The position numbers were made by a program, and so were the translations under genes. 64,000 nt of DNA from Arthrobacter alpinus. GTDB taxonomy: Bacteria; Actinomycetota; Actinomycetes; Actinomycetales; Micrococcaceae. The DNA is taken from the NCBI RefSeq assembly GCF_001294625.1, contig NZ_CP012677.1:806001-870000 (forward strand), read 5' to 3'. A model generated the notes under the pieces. The model was not told where the DNA came from and made no database searches. It saw only the letters and a list, made by a program, of their open reading frames with translations. Positions 42,813 to 51,366 of the stretch are shown here, one piece after another; position 1 is the first letter of the stretch; every line of letters begins with the position of its first letter.

Positions 42813-42829
42813 TCACCCAAGGAGGAGAG

Positions 42830-43204
42830 ATGGGTATTTCAGCCCACGCAAGTCACGAGAACCCGGTGGACTTCATCGCCGAACAGAACTCGGAGGAATT
42901 CAAGGCGCTTAAGAAAAGCCACCGCAGCTTTGTTTTCCCCGTTGCCATCGGTTTTCTCGTTTGGTACTTTGCCTACGTTTTGTTGGCCGCCTACGCCCAC
43001 GACTTCATGTCCATCAAGGTCTGGGACAACATCAACATTGGCCTCATCCTTGGCCTGCTGCAGTTCGTCACCACTTTCGGCATCACCACCTGGTATGTCA
43101 CTTACGCCAACCGGAAGCTCGACCCCCAGGCCGCGGTGATCCGCCACCGGCTTGAAGCGCAGATCGAGTCGGCCAATACGCCCAAGGAAAAGGAAGAGGT
43201 CTAG
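42830..43204 (+). CDS. DUF485-domain membrane protein
   Basis: 124 residues with two TM helices (FVFPVAIGFLVWYFAYVLLAAY and IGLILGLLQFVTTFGITTWYVTYA). The DUF485 (YjcH-like) family is nearly always encoded just before ActP-type acetate symporters and probably assists them. Strong GGAGGAG before the ATG. Three bases separate it from actP, so the two are co-translated. The promoter region carries a LytTR-like direct repeat and a nested palindrome. Confidence 0.9.
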   Translation: MGISAHASHENPVDFIAEQNSEEFKALKKSHRSFVFPVAIGFLVWYFAYVLLAAYAHDFMSIKVWDNINIGLILGLLQFVTTFGITTWYVTYANRKLDPQAAVIRHRLEAQIESANTPKEKEEV

Positions 43205-43207
43205 CCC

Positions 43208-44860
43208 GTGAGCCTGTCTTCTGCTCTTCACAGCATTGCCCCGCTGGCCCCGTCGCTCAGCGACCAGACGAAGGAAAACTCGTGGATCAACATCTTGATC
43301 TTCGTGGGCTTTGTGGCCGTCACCATGGTTGTGGTGTTCCGTGCCAGCCGCAACAACAACACCGCGGCTGACTACTACGCGGCCGGACGCTCCTTCTCCG
43401 GCGGACAGAATGGCACAGCCATCGCCGGTGATTACCTCTCCGCAGCCTCCTTCCTGGGCATCACCGGGGCTATCGCCGTCAACGGCTACGATGGCTTCCT
43501 GTACTCCATCGGATTCCTCGTCGCCTGGCTCGTGGCACTGCTCCTGGTCGCCGAACTGCTGCGCAACACCGGCAAGTTCACCATGGCCGACGTGCTCTCC
43601 TTCCGCCTCAAGCAGCGCCCCGTGCGCATTGCAGCCGCCACAACCACCTTGGTGGTGTGCTTTTTCTACCTGTTGGCTCAGATGGCTGGCGCCGGCGGAC
43701 TTGTCTCCTTGCTCCTTGGCCTGGATAGCTCCAACAAGGCCGGGCAGAACATTGTCATCGCCGTCGTCGGCGTGCTGATGATCGTTTACGTTCTGATCGG
43801 CGGCATGAAGGGCACCACCTGGGTGCAGATCATCAAGGCGTTCCTGCTCATCATCGGTGCCGGGATCATGACCATCATTGTGCTGGCCATGCACGGCTTC
43901 AACCTCTCCACCCTCATGGAAGCGGCCGTCCAGACCTCCATCGCCGAAGGCGGCGCCGGCGAGGCGCTGCTGAACCCCGGCGCCCAGTACGGCAAGGCCC
44001 CGCTCGACTTCGTCTCCCTGGCCCTTGCACTGGTGCTGGCAACCGCGGCACTGCCGCACGTTTTGATGCGCTTCTACACGGTGCCCACCGCCAAGGAGGC
44101 CCGCAAGTCGGTGGTCTGGGCCATCTGGCTCATCGGCGGTTTCTACGTCTTCACCCTGGTCCTAGGCTACGGCGCCGGCGCCCTGATCGGTAAGGAAGCC
44201 ATCCTGGCCGCCCCCGGCGGCGTCAATGCGGCCGCCCCGCTGCTGGCGTTCGTCATTGGCGGGCCGCTGCTGCTGGGCTTCATCTCAGCGGTCGCCTTCG
44301 CCACCATCCTGGCTGTCGTTGCAGGCCTGACCATCACGGCGGCAGCCTCCTTCGCCCACGACATTTACTCCAACGTCATTGTCAAGGGCGAGCCGAAGCC
44401 GGAAATGGAAGTGAAGGTCGCCCGCCGCACCGTGGTCATCATTGGCCTCGTGGCGATTGGCGGCGGCATCCTGGCCAACGGCCAGAACATCGCGTTCCTG
44501 GTCGCCCTGGCGTTTGCCGTGGCAGCCTCGGCGAACCTGCCCACCATCGTCTACTCGCTGTTCTGGAAGAAGTTCACCACCCAGGGCGCCCTGTGGAGCA
44601 TGTACGGCGGTCTCGCCTCCGCCATCTTGCTAATCGCGTTCTCACCCGTGGTCTCCGGCAGCCCCAAGGCCATGATTCCCGGTGCCGACTTCGCCTGGTT
44701 CCCGCTGGCCAACCCCGGTATCGTCTCCATTCCGTTGGCGTTCTTCCTAGGCTGGTTGGGCACGGTGCTCGATAAGAACACCGAGGATCCCCGCATCCAA
44801 GCCGAAATGGATGTCCGTTCACTGACCGGTGTCGGTGCCGAAAAGGCCTCCGACCACTAA
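43208..44860 (+). CDS. actP: Cation/acetate symporter
   Basis: 550 residues, SSS family, 13 or so TM segments. ADYYAAGRSFSGGQNGTAIAGDYLSAASFLGITG is the characteristic ActP N-terminal region, and ALPHVLMRFYTVPTAKEARKSV the second conserved block. It takes up acetate or related short-chain monocarboxylates with Na+. The GTG start lies three bases after the DUF485 stop. A second, more distant SSS symporter is encoded at 36279-37838, in the LytS/LytTR operon. Confidence 0.92.
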   Translation: MSLSSALHSIAPLAPSLSDQTKENSWINILIFVGFVAVTMVVVFRASRNNNTAADYYAAGRSFSGGQNGTAIAGDYLSAASFLGITGAIAVNGYDGFLYSIGFLVAWLVALLLVAELLRNTGKFTMADVLSFRLKQRPVRIAAATTTLVVCFFYLLAQMAGAGGLVSLLLGLDSSNKAGQNIVIAVVGVLMIVYVLIGGMKGTTWVQIIKAFLLIIGAGIMTIIVLAMHGFNLSTLMEAAVQTSIAEGGAGEALLNPGAQYGKAPLDFVSLALALVLATAALPHVLMRFYTVPTAKEARKSVVWAIWLIGGFYVFTLVLGYGAGALIGKEAILAAPGGVNAAAPLLAFVIGGPLLLGFISAVAFATILAVVAGLTITAAASFAHDIYSNVIVKGEPKPEMEVKVARRTVVIIGLVAIGGGILANGQNIAFLVALAFAVAASANLPTIVYSLFWKKFTTQGALWSMYGGLASAILLIAFSPVVSGSPKAMIPGADFAWFPLANPGIVSIPLAFFLGWLGTVLDKNTEDPRIQAEMDVRSLTGVGAEKASDH

Positions 44861-44899
44861 CCCACAGAACTGGCCTGCCGCTGTTGAAAGGCCCGCTTT

Positions 44900-44959
44900 G
44901 CACGCCGAAAGGCCCCGCCTGGTTGTCACTTACGACGCCGGACGGGGCCTTTCGCGTGC
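44900..44959 (+). terminator. Terminator after actP
   Basis: GAAAGGCCCCG pairs with CGGGGCCTTTC and the pairing extends outward through GCACGC/GCGTGC with one bulge; 25-nt loop. No long T run. Confidence 0.65.
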
Positions 44960-44990
44960 TCCCCGCCGGGGCGGTGGACCGGCATTACTT

Positions 44991-45063
44991 TATGCGCGCC
45001 ACTGAGGGCGAATATGGCGCCAATGGACGAGATGCACCGTATTCCTCATGGGCTCGGCGCATA
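44991..45063 (+). repeat. 73-bp element, copy B
   Basis: Begins TATGCGC and ends GCGCATA, with GGACGAGATGC in the centre; same length as copy A at 4321-4393 and about 60% identical without gaps. At the seventh base pair of the ends, A has T-A and B has C-G, a compensatory change. A further TTATGCGCC lies at 45102, inverted relative to the GGCGCATAA end. Located between actP and the Lrp gene. Confidence 0.55.
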
Positions 45064-45161
45064 AGAAAAGTCGTTGGGCTGCGGGGGCCAAGGAGTGCAC
45101 TTTATGCGCCAAACCGACGCTGCCACATGGGCCAGAGCTGTCGACAGCGACTTTCGGGAAA

Positions 45162-45632
45162 CTATTGTTGCAGTTCACGTAACAGTAGCGGTGTCATGCG
45201 GAAGGGAACCAGCTCGTTCATGGCCAGGGATGTTTCGGTGCGTTCAACGCCGTCGCACGCCAGGATCTTGCCGTTGATGCGGAACAGATCCTCGGCGCCT
45301 TGGGAGACGACCCGCGCCAATATGTCTGCGCGGCCGCTGAGTCCGTGGGCCTCCACCACTTCCGGGATGGATGCCAGGGACGCGGCCAGGGCGCCCAGCT
45401 TTTGCTGCTGCACGTGAACCGAAATGAAGGCCGTCAATGGATAGCCCAGGGGGGTGGCGCTGATCCTGTGGTCAAAGGCCAAAAACGCATGACGTTTCTC
45501 CAGTGAAACCATTCGTGCTTGGACGGTGTTGCGGGAGAGGCCAAGCTTTGCAGCCATGGCCACCACTGTCTGGCGGGGATCATCCACCATGGCCAGCAGG
45601 ATGCGCGCGTCGGTATCATCAAAAGTAGGCAT
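45162..45632 (-). CDS. Lrp/AsnC-family regulator, probable BkdR-type
   Basis: 156 residues. N-terminal helix-turn-helix (DDTDARILLAMVDDPRQTVVAMAAKLGLSRNTVQARM) and C-terminal RAM ligand domain (VQQQKLGALAASLASIPEVVEAHGLSGRADILARVV). It is divergent from bkdABC, the same place as BkdR in other bacteria, so it likely senses branched-chain amino acids or keto acids and controls that operon. The ATG at 45632 is chosen by family length; no clear Shine-Dalgarno. Confidence 0.87.
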   Translation of the reverse strand: MPTFDDTDARILLAMVDDPRQTVVAMAAKLGLSRNTVQARMVSLEKRHAFLAFDHRISATPLGYPLTAFISVHVQQQKLGALAASLASIPEVVEAHGLSGRADILARVVSQGAEDLFRINGKILACDGVERTETSLAMNELVPFRMTPLLLRELQQ

Positions 45633-45713
45633 AATGCGCAGAATAGCACGGTCCACTCCGTGTCTTTAGTGCACCCTGATCAATTTCCTCGAAGGTTATT
45701 GCACCGATTGCGT

Positions 45714-45733
45714 GCTGTGAGTAGGGTCACAGC
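45714..45733. promoter_or_regulatory. CRP/GlxR-type operator before bkdABC
   Basis: GCTGTGAGTAGGGTCACAGC has perfect 7-bp arms and fits the CRP consensus TGTGA-N6-TCACA. A -10-like TATAAG follows at 45735, so binding would overlap the promoter. Confidence 0.7.
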
Positions 45734-45868
45734 TATAAGGGTTGCAACGACGCTTCCCTGCCGCGCGGGTACAAGTCTCGCGGGGAACCGTGGGCTGGCA
45801 TTCACAAGATGCCCCACCCACTGCCGCGGCTATCCGCCTGCGGCGCATCGCTAAGGAGGCGAACCGCC

Positions 45869-47008
45869 ATGCTGGAGGAAACAGCCAGCCCCGAGACTTC
45901 ACCACAACCGGGGATTCACCAACTCATTGGCGCCGACGGGACCAGCGTCGTGGACGAGCTGCTCGCACCCTTTGTGACCGACGTCGACGATGACCAACTC
46001 CTTGAACTGCTCAGCGACATGGTGGTCATCCGCCGCATCGACGCCGAAGCCACGGCCCTCCAACGCCAGGGCCAGCTCGCCTTATGGCCACCCATGCTGG
46101 GGCAGGAGGCGGCGCAGATCGGCTCCGTCCGCGCACTGGAAGATGATGACTTCATCTTCCCCACCTACCGGGAAAACGGCGTCGCCTATTGCCGTGGCGC
46201 CAAGCTTGCAGGGATCATGAGCACGTGGCGAGGAAGCGCCAACACCGGCTGGGACCCCTACGAATTCAACATGGCCACGCCACAGATCATCATTGGCGCC
46301 CAGACCTTGCACGCCACCGGATACGCCATGGGGCTGACCATGGACGGCAAGGAGTCCTTGGCTATCGCTTACCTGGGCGACGGTGCCACGAGCCAGGGAG
46401 ACGTCCACGAATCAATGGTGTTCGCCGCCAGCTTCCAGGCCCCCGTGGTCTTCTTTTGCCAGAACAACCACTGGGCCATCTCGGAACCGGTCGGACTGCA
46501 GTCCCACGTCCCCCTCGCAGGCCGTGCCCCCGGTTACGGGATCCCCAGCTTGCGCGTTGACGGGAACGACGTCCTGGCCGTACTTGCCGCCACCCGTTGG
46601 GCGGCCACCCGTGCCCGCAGCGGCGGTGGGCCCAGCTTCATCGAGGCCGTCACCTACCGGATGGGCGCCCACACCACCGCCGATGACCCCACCCGCTACC
46701 GCGGCGTCACCGAATTGGAGGAGTGGCGCGGCAAGGACCCGATCGCCAGGCTGCGGGCGTTCTTGCAAGGCCGCGGAAAGCTCGACGCCGGCCAGGAGGC
46801 TGCCCTGGAGGCGAAGGCTGACGCTGTGGCGGCGGAACTGCGCGCCGGTTGCATCAACATGCCCGACCCTGCTCCGATGAGCATCTTTGACAATGTCTAC
46901 ACCTCCGGGCACGCCATCCTGGACCGCCAGCGGGACCACTATGAACGATATTTGGCCAGCTTCTCCGGCACAGAAGTGGACGCCCTCGCGGAAGGAAACC
47001 GGTCATGA
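45869..47008 (+). CDS. bkdA: Branched-chain alpha-keto acid dehydrogenase E1 alpha
   Basis: 379 residues. Thiamine-diphosphate E1 alpha subunit: AYLGDGATSQGDVHESMVFAA...QNNHWAIS is the TPP/Mg motif; FIEAVTYRMGAHTTADDPTRYR is the phosphorylation-loop region. The ATG is preceded by AAGGAGG. Similar E1 proteins serve pyruvate dehydrogenase; the branched-chain assignment rests on the Lrp neighbour and the downstream leucine genes. It overlaps the E1 beta gene by ATGA. Confidence 0.88.
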   Translation: MLEETASPETSPQPGIHQLIGADGTSVVDELLAPFVTDVDDDQLLELLSDMVVIRRIDAEATALQRQGQLALWPPMLGQEAAQIGSVRALEDDDFIFPTYRENGVAYCRGAKLAGIMSTWRGSANTGWDPYEFNMATPQIIIGAQTLHATGYAMGLTMDGKESLAIAYLGDGATSQGDVHESMVFAASFQAPVVFFCQNNHWAISEPVGLQSHVPLAGRAPGYGIPSLRVDGNDVLAVLAATRWAATRARSGGGPSFIEAVTYRMGAHTTADDPTRYRGVTELEEWRGKDPIARLRAFLQGRGKLDAGQEAALEAKADAVAAELRAGCINMPDPAPMSIFDNVYTSGHAILDRQRDHYERYLASFSGTEVDALAEGNRS

Positions 47009-48015
47009 CCACGCTGACACTGACCCAAGCCATCAATGCCGGGCTGCGCAAAGCCATGGAGGAGGACCCCAAGGTGGTGCTGCTTGGGGAAGACATCGGC
47101 ACCCTTGGCGGTGTTTTTCGTGTCACCGACGGGCTGATGAAGGACTTCGGCTCACACAGGGTCATCGACACGCCGCTGGCCGAATCCGCCATCATCGGCA
47201 CCGCCGTCGGCCTGGCCTACAGGGGATTTCGCCCCGTCTGTGAAATCCAGTTTGACGGCTTCATTTACCCAGGCTTCGACCAGATCGTCTCCCAGGTGGC
47301 CAAGCTGCACATGCGCACCCACGGCCAGGTGCGGATGCCGTTGACCATCCGTGTCCCGTTCGGCGGCGGCATCGGTTCTCCCGAGCACCACTCTGAGTCA
47401 CCGGAAGGCTACTTTGTGCACACCTCCGGGCTGCGTGTCATCAGTGTTTCCAACCCGCAGGACGCCTACACCATGCTGCGTCAGGCCATCGCCAGCGACG
47501 ACCCCGTACTGTTCTTCGAGCCCAAGCGTCGCTATCACGCCAAGGGCGAGGTGGACCTTGAGCTGGACCTGTCGCGGGCACCGGCGATGGGGGCTGCACG
47601 CATTGTTGCCTCCGGCACCGACGTCACACTGGTGACCTACGGGCCGTTGGTGGCCACCGCCCTCGACGCGGCCAAGGCAGCCTTCGATGACGGCGTTTCC
47701 ATCGAAGTGATCGACCTGCGCTCATTGTCTCCCATTGACTACGGGCCGCTGGAGGAATCGGTGCGCCGGACCGGACGCCTGGTGGTCACCCATGAGGCCG
47801 GCGAAACGTTGGGGCTTGGGGCGGAGATCGTTGCCGCCGTCACCGAACGCTGCTTCAACTACTTGGAGGCGGCGCCTGTGCGTGTGACAGGCTTCGATAT
47901 TCCCTACCCGCCCTCCAAGCTGGAAAAGCACCACCTGCCCGACCTTGACCGAATGCTCGACGGCGTGGACCGCGCCTTGGGCCGCCCCAACTCCCTCAGC
48001 GGGCTGGAAGGATGA
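47005..48015 (+). CDS. bkdB: Branched-chain alpha-keto acid dehydrogenase E1 beta
   Basis: 336 residues. Transketolase central and C-terminal domains: LGEDIGTLGGVFRVTDGL, DTPLAESAIIGTAVGLA, and C-terminal IEVIDLRSLSPIDYG. It forms the alpha2beta2 E1 with BkdA, decarboxylating keto acids of Val, Leu and Ile. Coupled to bkdA by ATGA. Confidence 0.9.
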   Translation: MTTLTLTQAINAGLRKAMEEDPKVVLLGEDIGTLGGVFRVTDGLMKDFGSHRVIDTPLAESAIIGTAVGLAYRGFRPVCEIQFDGFIYPGFDQIVSQVAKLHMRTHGQVRMPLTIRVPFGGGIGSPEHHSESPEGYFVHTSGLRVISVSNPQDAYTMLRQAIASDDPVLFFEPKRRYHAKGEVDLELDLSRAPAMGAARIVASGTDVTLVTYGPLVATALDAAKAAFDDGVSIEVIDLRSLSPIDYGPLEESVRRTGRLVVTHEAGETLGLGAEIVAAVTERCFNYLEAAPVRVTGFDIPYPPSKLEKHHLPDLDRMLDGVDRALGRPNSLSGLEG

Positions 48016-48017
48016 GA

Positions 48018-49349
48018 ATGATTGTGGACTTCAAGCTCCCAGACCTCGGAGAAGGGCTGACCGAGTCGGAGATCGTCAGCTGGCAGGTGGCAGTCGGCGA
48101 CACGGTGAAACTGAACCAAGTCATCGGCGAGGTGGAAACGGCCAAAGCCGTGGTTGAACTGCCGTCCCCGTACGCGGGCATTGTCACGGCGATCGCCCAT
48201 GAGCCCGGCACCGTAGTCGAGGTGGGCGAGGTGATCATCTCCTTCGATGTGGCGGAGCCGGGCGGGGCCCCCAACACGGCTGGAGATGGCAACGGGGCTA
48301 GCTCCGAACCCGCCCCCAAAAGGGTGCCGACACTTGTTGGCTACGGCGCCGACCCGGAGTCCAGCGGACGTCCTGCCCGACGCGCGCGGACATTGACCAT
48401 ACCTGCACTGTCCTTGGCTCCCGTAGTGGAATCCGCCGCGCAGGTCCAGGCCGACCGGCCCCGCTCCACGCCTCCGGTACGGAAGCTGGCCCGGGACAGG
48501 GAGCTAGACCTAACCCAGATACGCGGCACGGGGGCGCGGGGGCTCATCACCCGGGAGGACGTTCTCGCCTTTGCAGGGGACCTTGCCCCGGTCGAAGGAA
48601 TCGCTGAGCCGGGTTCGACGTCGTACCTGCCCGCGTCGGGGAACATGGCCCGTGAGGTGCGCACCCCCATCAAGGGTGTGCGCAAATTTACCGCGGCCGC
48701 CATGGTGCAAAGCGCCTTTACCGCCCCGCACGTGACCGAGTTCCTCAACGTTGACGTCACGGCCGGGATGGAATTCTTGGCACGGCTACGCACCAGTCGC
48801 GAGTTTGCCGACGTCAAGCTCACGCCGTTGACGCTCGCAGCGAAGGCGGTGTGCATTGGGGTGGCGCGGCAGCCGTCGTTGAATTCGCACTGGGATGAGA
48901 CCAATCAAGAGATCGTCACCATGAACTATGTGAATCTGGGGATTGCCGCGGCCACACCGCGCGGGCTGATAGTGCCGAACATCAAGGATGCGCAGACGCT
49001 GGGCCTGCACGGGATGGCTGCAGCGCTGGGCGATCTGGCCGGCACAGCCAGGTCGGGGAAGACACCTCCGACCGATCTGGCCGGTGGCACGTTTTCCATC
49101 ACCAACATAGGTGTGTTTGGCATTGACGCGGGCACGCCGATCCTAAACCCGGGGGAGGCAGGGATCCTTGCCTTGGGCGCTGTCCGGAACATGCCGTGGG
49201 AATACCAGGGTGGCATTGCGTTGCGGTCGGTGATGACGTTGAGCTTGTCCTTTGATCACCGTCTGGTGGACGGTGAGCAAGGCTCACGTTTCCTGGCGGA
49301 TATTGGCACCATGATGGCCGATCCGGCCATGGCGTTGGCCTTGGGCTGA
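48018..49349 (+). CDS. bkdC: Branched-chain keto acid dehydrogenase E2 (dihydrolipoamide acyltransferase)
   Basis: 443 residues. A single N-terminal lipoyl domain with Lys43 (GEVETAKAVVE), a linker, an E3/E1-binding domain (TPPVRKLARDRELDLTQIRGTGARGLITREDV), and the C-terminal acyltransferase domain with SFDHRLVDGEQG (His414, Asp418). ATG 48018 is six bases after GGAAGG; ATG 48012, which overlaps the bkdB stop, is an alternative. No E3 gene lies next to it, so dihydrolipoamide dehydrogenase must come from elsewhere. Confidence 0.9.
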   Translation: MIVDFKLPDLGEGLTESEIVSWQVAVGDTVKLNQVIGEVETAKAVVELPSPYAGIVTAIAHEPGTVVEVGEVIISFDVAEPGGAPNTAGDGNGASSEPAPKRVPTLVGYGADPESSGRPARRARTLTIPALSLAPVVESAAQVQADRPRSTPPVRKLARDRELDLTQIRGTGARGLITREDVLAFAGDLAPVEGIAEPGSTSYLPASGNMAREVRTPIKGVRKFTAAAMVQSAFTAPHVTEFLNVDVTAGMEFLARLRTSREFADVKLTPLTLAAKAVCIGVARQPSLNSHWDETNQEIVTMNYVNLGIAAATPRGLIVPNIKDAQTLGLHGMAAALGDLAGTARSGKTPPTDLAGGTFSITNIGVFGIDAGTPILNPGEAGILALGAVRNMPWEYQGGIALRSVMTLSLSFDHRLVDGEQGSRFLADIGTMMADPAMALALG

Positions 49350-49456
49350 ACGACAAGAAGCGGACTTCCTTGGGCTCTGGTAACACCCGGGCGCCGGACG
49401 TATATTTGAGGTGACCCCCACTCTGGGAGCCAACGCTTACAAGGAGGTTGGTATCA

Positions 49457-49825
49457 ATGAAGAAGTGGAATCGCTGGCAGGACTACGTTGCCATCGCCGC
49501 TGGTCTCTATGCGGCACTGTCAACCATATGGACAACCCAGCAAGGCAGCTCAATGGTCATGATGATTGGCGTCGGTGTCCTCTTGATCGCCGCAGGCGTC
49601 TGGAACCTCATGAGCCCTAGCACCCCTGTTGCTGAATGGGTGCAGATGGTGCTTGGGGCTCTGTTGTTCATCTCCCCGTGGCTGGCTGGATACACAGGTC
49701 ACACCGGCGCGGCATGGACATCGTGGCTCGCAGGCGCCGTGGCTTTGGTCGCGGGCGTTCTGGCCGTGCAGACAAGCATGCGCGAGCATACCGTTGGCCA
49801 CGACAAGGGGGTGCCGGCCCACTAA
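49457..49825 (+). CDS. SPW-repeat membrane protein
   Basis: 122 residues with four TM helices and two SPW motifs (NRWQDYVAIAAGLYAALS and VLGALLFISPWLAGYTG). Family of unknown function (PF03779), often near metabolic or stress genes. The start is the ATG nine bases after AAGGAGG; a GTG three codons upstream abuts that site. It stands alone between bkdC and the TetR genes. Confidence 0.82.
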   Translation: MKKWNRWQDYVAIAAGLYAALSTIWTTQQGSSMVMMIGVGVLLIAAGVWNLMSPSTPVAEWVQMVLGALLFISPWLAGYTGHTGAAWTSWLAGAVALVAGVLAVQTSMREHTVGHDKGVPAH

Positions 49826-49962
49826 TTTACTCATTTTCGATTCTCGGCGGCGAGGGAAATTCCGCTTCAAGCGCCCCGCCATGGACCGACCCGCAGCCCC
49901 TGGGCCACGGGTCAGTTCCGCGTGTGGGACTCCCAAAAAAGGCGTCATTGGCTATGGGTGGG

Positions 49963-50571
49963 TTACTCGGAGGGTGCTGGCAGCCGCGGAGGTAAGGCGA
50001 TCAGCGCCGCTAAAACCTGCCGGAGCGTTTCTTTCCGTGCGGGCGTGCCAGCCACATACTTTGTGTAAACTCCCAGCCCAAGTATGGTGTGCACAATAGT
50101 GAGGCCGTCGGCGTCGGAGGGTAGTTCGCCACGCTTGATGGCTCGGCGGACCAGCAACTCAGCCGCCTCGTCGCGGCGGTTTATCACCTCGGACTGCAAG
50201 AATGCTGCCACCTCCGGCTCCAGCATGGCTGTCCAGGCGACAGGGGACAGGCTGCCGAACTTAAGCAGTGACGGTCCCAAGCTCATGTGTTCAAGAAGGT
50301 CCTCCAGCAGATTCCCGTTGTCGATCTCGCTGGGGCCGGGATACTCCGCCGCGATAGCCGTTCCCACGAGGTGAGCCTTGGATCCCCACCGGCGGTAGAT
50401 GGTGGTCTTGGAACACCCTGCGTGTGCGGCGACGGTTTCTATTTCCAGCCGGGGGTATCCGACGGCGCTGAGCTGGGTAAGGGTTGCTGCGAATACGCGT
50501 TCACGTAGGGCTGAATCAAGTGGACGGCCGCGGCGCGGAGTATTGTTTTGTGCAAATTCTGGAGTGGACAT
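49963..50571 (-). CDS. TetR/AcrR family regulator
   Basis: 202 residues. The HTH region is ALRERVFAATLTQLSAVGYPRLEIETVAAHAGCSKTTIYRRWGSKAHLV, followed by a C-terminal ligand domain. The ATG at 50571 is chosen for the family-typical N terminus with a basic PRRGRP segment; an earlier start adds 29 unrelated residues. Target unknown; the divergent side is another TetR gene whose 3' end is 90 bp away. Confidence 0.85.
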   Translation of the reverse strand: MSTPEFAQNNTPRRGRPLDSALRERVFAATLTQLSAVGYPRLEIETVAAHAGCSKTTIYRRWGSKAHLVGTAIAAEYPGPSEIDNGNLLEDLLEHMSLGPSLLKFGSLSPVAWTAMLEPEVAAFLQSEVINRRDEAAELLVRRAIKRGELPSDADGLTIVHTILGLGVYTKYVAGTPARKETLRQVLAALIALPPRLPAPSE

Positions 50572-50661
50572 CGCTGGTAACAATAGCATCACGCTCTGGC
50601 AGTATGCCCTTACCCCTTGTGGGGTGGGCAGCGGCACGACGCCCCGAAGATGGACCAACGC

Positions 50662-51264
50662 TTACACCCTGGTAAGTCCTGCCCATGCCATCGCTTCCAA
50701 AATGGGCTTGGCAGCCACGGCCCCGAAACGTCCGCCGTGCAGATGCACGCTGTGCGGGGTGGAATTGATTAAGCCGAAAACCGCGTGGGCTTGCAGCCGC
50801 CGCAACGCCGCATCCCGGTCAGGAAACATGGTGCCCAGTACCTGGACCCACAGCTCAACATAGCCGCGTTGTAGCAACCGGACCTGGCGCAGGTCCTGTG
50901 CGCTGAGCGCGTCAAGGTCCCGGTCCTGGACCCGGATCACCTCTGGCTGGCTCAAAGCGAAGTCAACGTGGAAGGCGACGAGTGCGCGCAAGGCGGTGCC
51001 GGCGTCGTCGGACCTTTGAAGAACGGCGCGTCCGCCGGCCAAAAGGTCCTCGCTCACACCCACCAAGAGCGCACCCAACAGGGCTTGTTTGCTGCTGAAA
51101 TGCCGGTAGACGGCGGGGCCGCTGACTCCGGCCGCGGTCCCCAGATCCTCGATGGACACGCCGTTGAAGCCGCGCTGGGCGAAAAGGGCCGCGGCGGAAT
51201 CAAGGAGGATCGCACGCCGATTGGCTTTGGCCAAAGTGCGCGCATTGCCGGCTGATTCGCTCAT
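50662..51264 (-). CDS. TetR-family regulator of the leucine/itaconate operon (predicted)
   Basis: 200 residues. HTH: NRRAILLDSAAALFAQRGFNGVSIEDLGTAAGVSGPAVYRHFSSKQALL. The ATG at 51264 is selected for AAGGA six bases upstream, two earlier in-frame starts lack this. It is divergent from mccB-mccA-acd and the intergenic region holds a palindrome (51300-51321), so it probably represses that operon until an acyl-CoA intermediate accumulates. Confidence 0.87.
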   Translation of the reverse strand: MSESAGNARTLAKANRRAILLDSAAALFAQRGFNGVSIEDLGTAAGVSGPAVYRHFSSKQALLGALLVGVSEDLLAGGRAVLQRSDDAGTALRALVAFHVDFALSQPEVIRVQDRDLDALSAQDLRQVRLLQRGYVELWVQVLGTMFPDRDAALRRLQAHAVFGLINSTPHSVHLHGGRFGAVAAKPILEAMAWAGLTRV

Positions 51265-51299
51265 CGAGTTCCTTGTGCTGGACATCACAGAATTCACGT

Positions 51300-51321
51300 A
51301 CTAACCTGAAACTCAGTTAGT
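51300..51321. promoter_or_regulatory. Candidate TetR operator between the regulator and mccB
   Basis: ACTAAC-N10-GTTAGT forms the outer palindrome; inside it CTGA-AAC-TCAG forms a second, off-centre by half a base. It lies between the divergent TetR gene and mccB, about 45 bp before the mccB start. Confidence 0.5.
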
Positions 51322-51366
51322 GATTGTTAACTTAGCATGTACTGCTGAAGATCGGACAAACAGTCG

